Shown here: in pieces, positions 59,123 through 64,000 of the stretch
How the letters are laid out: each line of letters begins with the position of its first letter
How positions within the stretch are numbered: position 1 is the first letter of the stretch
Source: Cinnamomum chago
Taxonomy: Eukaryota > Streptophyta > Magnoliopsida > Laurales > Lauraceae
Assembly (NCBI GenBank): GCA_038049695.1
Contig: CP142453.1
Coordinates: forward strand, 128,687,001 to 128,751,000
Direction of reading: 5' to 3'
DNA: 64,000 nucleotides
The notes under the pieces: model-generated
Seen by the model: only the letters and a program-made list of their open reading frames with translations
What the model was told of the DNA's origin: nothing
Database searches by the model: none
Made by a program: the position numbers and the translations under genes

Positions 59123-62100
59123 TATAAGTTAACAGTATGTGGAGTTATGTTGAAGTGAAAAGGATTGGTCGCCTAAGATTGATTGAGATGAGCTGTAGAT
59201 GGTTTGAATTTCATTTTTGCACTTACTGATTCCTACAAAAGAGACTATTTCCATCTGCTTGATTTTATGTACACTGTATAAGAATGCTAATTTTTTATTT
59301 TTTAACTTTTTCACAACTACAGGCCATATGCCCATCTCTTCCTAATTTGTCGAATAGACAATATGCCACAAACTTGATGAAGCCCAACTATAACTAAGAT
59401 GCATCAAATGCAATTCTGTACTCACTTTTTTATCTCAAATTTTTATGGCTGACAGTTTTTCCTTTTAGGTGATAGCGTTTTAGTTATATCTCTTCAGTTT
59501 ATGATGATCTGATAATTTAAGACTCATTACTTTCCTTTTATTTGAAACTTTTTTTTGCAATACAATTTGCTTTTTTATTCTTTTCAATTTTAATTTTTTA
59601 ATTTTCTAAACTTGAAAATAGAATTTACTATTTTTCTTAGTTACTTTTGGTCATGATTTACCTTTCTTAAGCTTTTTTTTTTAAAGCTTTCAATTATTTC
59701 ACTAAATTGGAATTTAAAGACATTCTGATTTACCCCAAAATTTTATTCTCTTGATAAAATATAAAAAAATACCATCATTTATTTAGTTTTTTTTAAATCT
59801 TATTTAGTATTTTTCATTGGCTTTGATATCTTGGCTATTCTCATAGGCTAAAAGAACTTATATTTCCATTCCTAAATGTTTTGCAAATGGGACAGTCCTG
59901 TTCCAGACGTTCAGATAACTAAAAAGAAATGGGCTTGAACATAACCATTTCATAAAGTAATTGGTGGTTCATAAATTCACAGTTAAGATGAAAATGAAGT
60001 AATACGCCCCTATGGAAATTGGAATAGAGAAGGTTGTAGATTGAAGGAGAGAAACTCCCAACATGAAAACATATTGGAAGAATATGAAAAATCTCAACAT
60101 CTGCTGATGTTCTCATTTCTGCAAGTATTTGTAATGGTAGGCCTTGTGGGTTACAATAAATCATTTGCAAGGAAACTCCTGATGATGGCATTATCTAGGC
60201 TACTTTTATTTTAAACTCTATCTACAACTTACGTCAAAGCTCTTTTTATATCTCATTGGCATTGTCATCATCTTACATATCATAGTGATAAACTAGTCAT
60301 CATTTTAAGTTATATGATTTATGTTTTCTTGCTCTTTTATATCTTGTTGGACTGATCATGACGTGGAGTGGTAATCTGTAGTTTGGAGTGTGTGTTTCCA
60401 CTAGCTATGTTCCAATGATAGTATTATATGGTGAGCGTGGTTTCCACATTCTCTAAACTCCCCTCTTTACTGGGAAGAAAGAACCAAGAAAATTTAATTG
60501 TTTCCAATTTGCGGGAACCTACTGGATTCAATTTGTGAAATATGTGGTTATGATTTTCATAATGTGCCATTAAAGACAAATGTGGTCAAGTTTGTGTGCA
60601 AATTCACAAGTTAGGTTTGTAATTGTGTCTAAATCCTCTAATAGTTCCAAGGCTGGGATGAGTTGAAAATGGTTCCCACTACATGGTTCATGGATGAAAC
60701 ACCTATACCATTTTTCCAATGCAATGACTTAGATTTTATTTATGTTCTTTCTTTTTTTTCTTTTTAATCATGACAGTGATGTAGCTAAGTGAATAAAGTC
60801 TATGAACCCAAACTGAACTTGTGAACTCAGATGTCACAAATTAAACGTATCCAGCATGTGGCTTAACTGAGTTCTTGTATTAAACAAGTTGATGACTTGT
60901 TTTCGAGTGATTCTCTTTCATGGGGAAGCATTAAAAAGAAAAAGAGAAAATCTTCACTAGGAACATCACAGATTTATTTGGCTTTTTACCCTTGTTTGGC
61001 ACCAAGGGTTGTTAGCTGCTTTCCATTTTTAACATGTTTCTCTCAATGACGCAACTTGCGATATGTTGATGTAGATATTCTACTGCAAGTTGAATATACG
61101 AAGATAGTGTTAGAGTATCCTGAAATGTGAAATGTTTGTTTAAGACACTTAGAAATCTTTGTCTGTGTTCAGTGCAACTTATAAAAGGTTAATGATCTTT
61201 CTAATATTTTTTCATGAAGTTAGTAGTATCGTTACATTTAGTATACTTTCAAAAGCTTGTGGCACAGTGTAAGCTGCTCACTATTGCAACCTTGAGGTTG
61301 CACTTGTTGGTTTGAGTCATGTTACCAACCAGGAAAAAGGAAAAAAAAACTACTTAAGTTTTAGCAAAACTAATTAAGTTATAAAACTTAAAAAAGGTAG
61401 AATAGATAAAACGTTTCACGTAAAACAGTAAAAATATATCGAAATAGTTTGTTACGATGGGATACCAATATCCATATCCATATCCTTCATTTGGGGAATG
61501 GGTGTTGTATCCACATCTCTCTTTTGTGTTTGTTAGTGTTATTGGTGTCTATTGGGTGAGAATGTACGTTTGAGTTTTTGCTTCTTTCTTTCTTGGTCTT
61601 TGACTTACTTATGCCTTCTATTCAATGCCTCTTATGGTTGTTGGATTCAACTCAGATTCAACTCTTTGGTCGCATTTTGAATTGTGTATTATGGCATTCA
61701 TTTATCATTGAAGTTGTAATTTCTTTTTTGAATGGCAATAATTGAAGTTTTGAAATTCTTGTTATCATTTGCCTTTAGGATGTCTATGGTATCTTCTTAC
61801 TTTTATTATATGATATTGATATTCTTTGCTATTGAGGTTTGTCTCTTTTGTTTATTGTAGTGGCAACAAATGGACATTGAATATACATTCTAGCAAATGC
61901 TTCATCTTTGGACATCACCGAAAGTTGTGTAAGTATCTGTACTCAATTCTTTGTCCATTTTTTTAATGCTAACATAAATTGTATTTAGGGAAGAACCCTT
62001 TTATTTAATATTCATGGTGTATGTGTGAAGTAAATCATCGAAGTGCTATGGTTGAGTGGTGAATGTTGTAGTTTGGAGGGGCACTAGTGGGGTGTTTATA

Positions 62101-62490
62101 TAATTTTTTTTTTGTTATGCACAGGTACCTAACAGATTGTAAAAAAAAAAAAAAACTTGTTTAATATTCGTGGTGTAAGTGTGAAGTAAATTATTGAAGT
62201 GCTATGGTCGAATAGTGAATGACTAATGACGTAGTGGTGAATGACTTTGTAGTTAGTGTGTTGGGGCACTAGGTTGTTTATATGAAGTTTTTTTTTTTTG
62301 TTATGTACAGGTACTTAGTAGGTTCTAAAAAAAAAAAAATTAAATGTCACCTGTACAAGGGAGACTATGCCAAATTTTTTTGAAATCTTTTACATTAGAA
62401 ATTTTTCTTAGGAACATTTTTATGAAGTATACGTTAATTAATGTTTGTCAAGATGTGTTTATGCTTCTTATTTATCCTTTTTTGTTATTG
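59123..62490. other. Probably CACTA interior, not resolved
   Basis: No clear exon. A SINE-like box (GTTGGTTTGAGTC near 61307) is too weak to call. A 160-180-bp tandem duplication (AAGTGCTATGGT.GA.TAGTGAATG, TTGTTATG.ACAGGTAC.TA) spans about 62000-62335, each half ending in poly-A. Confidence 0.35.
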
Positions 62491-62493
62491 CAG

Positions 62494-62819
62494 GATGATG
62501 TTATTATTTCATATGAATCTGACAGCTCGGTGGCGCAAGGTGATTTAGACCATGATATAGTTACAAAGGTATCTTTTTATTGCTTGTTGATCATAATCTT
62601 TCATTTGTTTAATTGGTCTAATTCCTAGTCAGTACATTTCATTGAGAAAACAACACTAAAAATGAAGTGAGTGAACTAGTAATGGCATGTCCGGATGCAG
62701 CCTTAGCTGCAAATGTTTGTGTTGAGTTGTGTACTTCATAACATGTTAACTGATTACATTTTTTTTGTTGCGATTTTATACAGGTAGGTAACTATCAACA
62801 TGGAGTTACTTTTTGGTAG
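62494..62819 (+). CDS. Possible last two exons of a CACTA-borne gene
   Basis: Exon 62494-62568 lies between TTGCAG and GTATCT and reads DDVIISYESDSSVAQGDLDH plus DIVTK, 25 codons in phase 0. A second acceptor TATACAG at 62783 opens VGNYQHGVTFW and a stop at 62817-62819, also phase 0. Together they would form an acidic C terminus. They end 0.7 kb before the CACTA terminus at 63537, where the last gene of such elements commonly stops. I recognise no domain, and upstream exons were not found. This may be a chance pair of splice-like sites. Confidence 0.3.
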
Positions 62820-63159
62820 TTAACCAAGATGACCAAGATGGAGTTGAAGACTTTTTGTAGTTAACTGGAACACTTGTTTTGAATTATTTTTGTCATTTGA
62901 CACGACACACCGTGTATGGATGTTTTGTAGTTATGCTAAAACTATTAACTTTGAAGTGTTTATTGTTGAAGGATGAATATTTTGAATGGTTGTGAACTTG
63001 GATGATAGAATGTTGACTTGTTGGATATTTGATTTGAATGATATTTTGCGTCTTTGTGGTATAAGTTTTGCTAATGGGTGTATCTAGATACAAATATTTG
63101 AAACTTTGTAAGCAGGTGTGAAATGATCATTTGGGTGGCGCAAATATTTTGATTGTGTT

Positions 63160-63537
63160 TTTTTGTGACAAAAAAAGTATGTCACCCTTGTGTGTCAACC
63201 TAGTAATATTATCGGTGACACGCATTTGGTTGTCAGGGTAAATATTTTCAGTAACAATTCTTTTCACAGAAGATCTCTTTTCTATGGCACCCGCATTGTT
63301 GTCACCATTGCTTTTAGTGACACCTTACTATGTCATGGAAAATCTTTCTTCCACGACACCATATTTTTGTCACCGTTGACATCATTCCGTGACAAGTGCA
63401 TAAACTTTGTCACCCTTGACTTTTAGTGTTATGGATACCATGACACCCCATCCCGTGTCACCAATGATAATAGGTGACAAAAATTGAGCCTTCAGTGACA
63501 TTTTTTCTTGTCACTAAAAATGTTTTTTCATGTAGTG
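63160..63537. mobile_element. CACTA (En/Spm) right terminus
   Basis: Ends CTTGTCACTAAAAATG..TTTCATGTAGTG; read inward this is CACTACATGAAAAAAC. A dense field of subterminal GTCAC/GTGAC repeats (about a dozen) covers 63178-63515. The left end is not in the window or is too decayed to see. Confidence 0.75.
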
Positions 63538-63594
63538 TGTATTGAAACTTAAAGCTTTTCCTACTTTCTTTGGTTAGAACAAACTGCACTTTTA

Positions 63595-63715
63595 GCAATG
63601 TTTTTACGTGACGATTTTATAAATTCGTCGGTAAAGAGTACTCTTTACCGATATATAATTCCGTCGCCAACTTTTACCGACATTTTATAGAAAACGTCGG
63701 TAAAAGTCTATAGCT
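63595..63715. repeat. Second subterminal-repeat field, ACCGACG type
   Basis: TTACCGAC/GTCGGTAA words in both orientations, with a perfect palindrome CGGTAAAGAG/CTCTTTACCG at 63629-63650. This is like the subterminal region of another CACTA family. No CACTA end found. Confidence 0.5.
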
Positions 63716-64000
63716 TGACTGAAATCTGACTTGTAGAGTTCTTAAGGAAACCTGTAATACATCTTCATAATCTGACATGGGTCGATGGTAACGCTTCTTT
63801 CAAGGTAACATGGTGGTAGTAAAATAGAATTTATTCATCCCCAGTCATACCTCAGCAGGTTAAGGTCACAAGTGTCTGAGTAGAATGCATGAGTGCAAAA
63901 AGTCTGGATCCCATGTTTCGAATCGACATTCGCCATCTATATAAAATCCATCGATCCATCCACTATAAGGCCCACATTCTTCATCCAAACCCTTTGGATC
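63716..64000. other. Intergenic at right edge
   Basis: No gene seen. TCTGGATCCCATG.TTCGAAT..ACATTCGCCA at 63902-63936 resembles the arms of the inverted repeat at 46881. Confidence 0.3.

Overview
Everything below was read by eye; no alignment, gene finder or database search was run. The window is nuclear DNA of a flowering plant. The evidence is AT-rich intergenic sequence, GT-AG introns, a plant-type BRCA2, an EXO70 fragment, a plant F-box/LRR gene, and dense hAT, MULE, PIF/Harbinger, CACTA, Helitron-like and tRNA-derived SINE insertions. The species cannot be fixed from sequence alone.

Host genes are few. The 5' part of BRCA2 lies on the minus strand (1-3173, running off the left edge). 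Its second exon carries four clear tandem BRC repeats plus a decayed one, and two more BRC repeats lie in exon 3. Its first intron contains a 78-bp tandem duplication that doubles the splice sites. An EXO70 (D-clade-like) 5' fragment at 31498-32309 (minus) has one in-frame stop and no 3' part. An F-box/LRR gene of the At1g13570 type at 49969-51965 (minus) has an otherwise coherent four-block structure with a single in-frame TAA. Two weak exon-scale signals (21864-22051 minus, 62494-62819 plus) are listed with low confidence.

Most of the rest is mobile or duplicated DNA. 3.9-8.5 kb: possible organelle-like insert, a Helitron-like element, a hAT MITE. 10.2-13.9 kb: two diverged copies of one unit, the first split by a hAT element. 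14.2-18.3 kb and 22.9-28.6 kb: two copies (A and B) of one block. A holds a 1.37-kb hAT absent from B, and B holds a 3.37-kb Harbinger-like insertion absent from A, so each copy shows the other's empty site. Two more fragments of the same family lie at 12.6 and 49.2-49.8 kb. 30.0-31.1 kb: a near-symmetric 1.18-kb foldback. 33-38 kb: hAT and Helitron-like pieces and a mosaic of local duplications. 39.5 kb: CACTA relic. 41.9-43.7 kb: MULE relic with FAR1-like, SWIM and OTU modules but no catalytic core. 44.6-45.2 kb: a repeat array with a near-perfect 114-bp-arm palindrome. 45.3-46.7 kb: hAT. 52.6-54.7 kb: a solo-LTR-like fossil containing a hAT that itself contains a Harbinger MITE. 58.1-59.1 kb: an inverted structure with a Helitron-like 3' end at each side. 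63.5 kb: a CACTA terminus.

No operon-like or pathway relation links the host genes. The strongest leads are the BRCA2 BRC expansion with its duplicated intron, the inverted-repeat loci that could fold into long hairpin RNA, and a family of short GC-rich foldback insertions.
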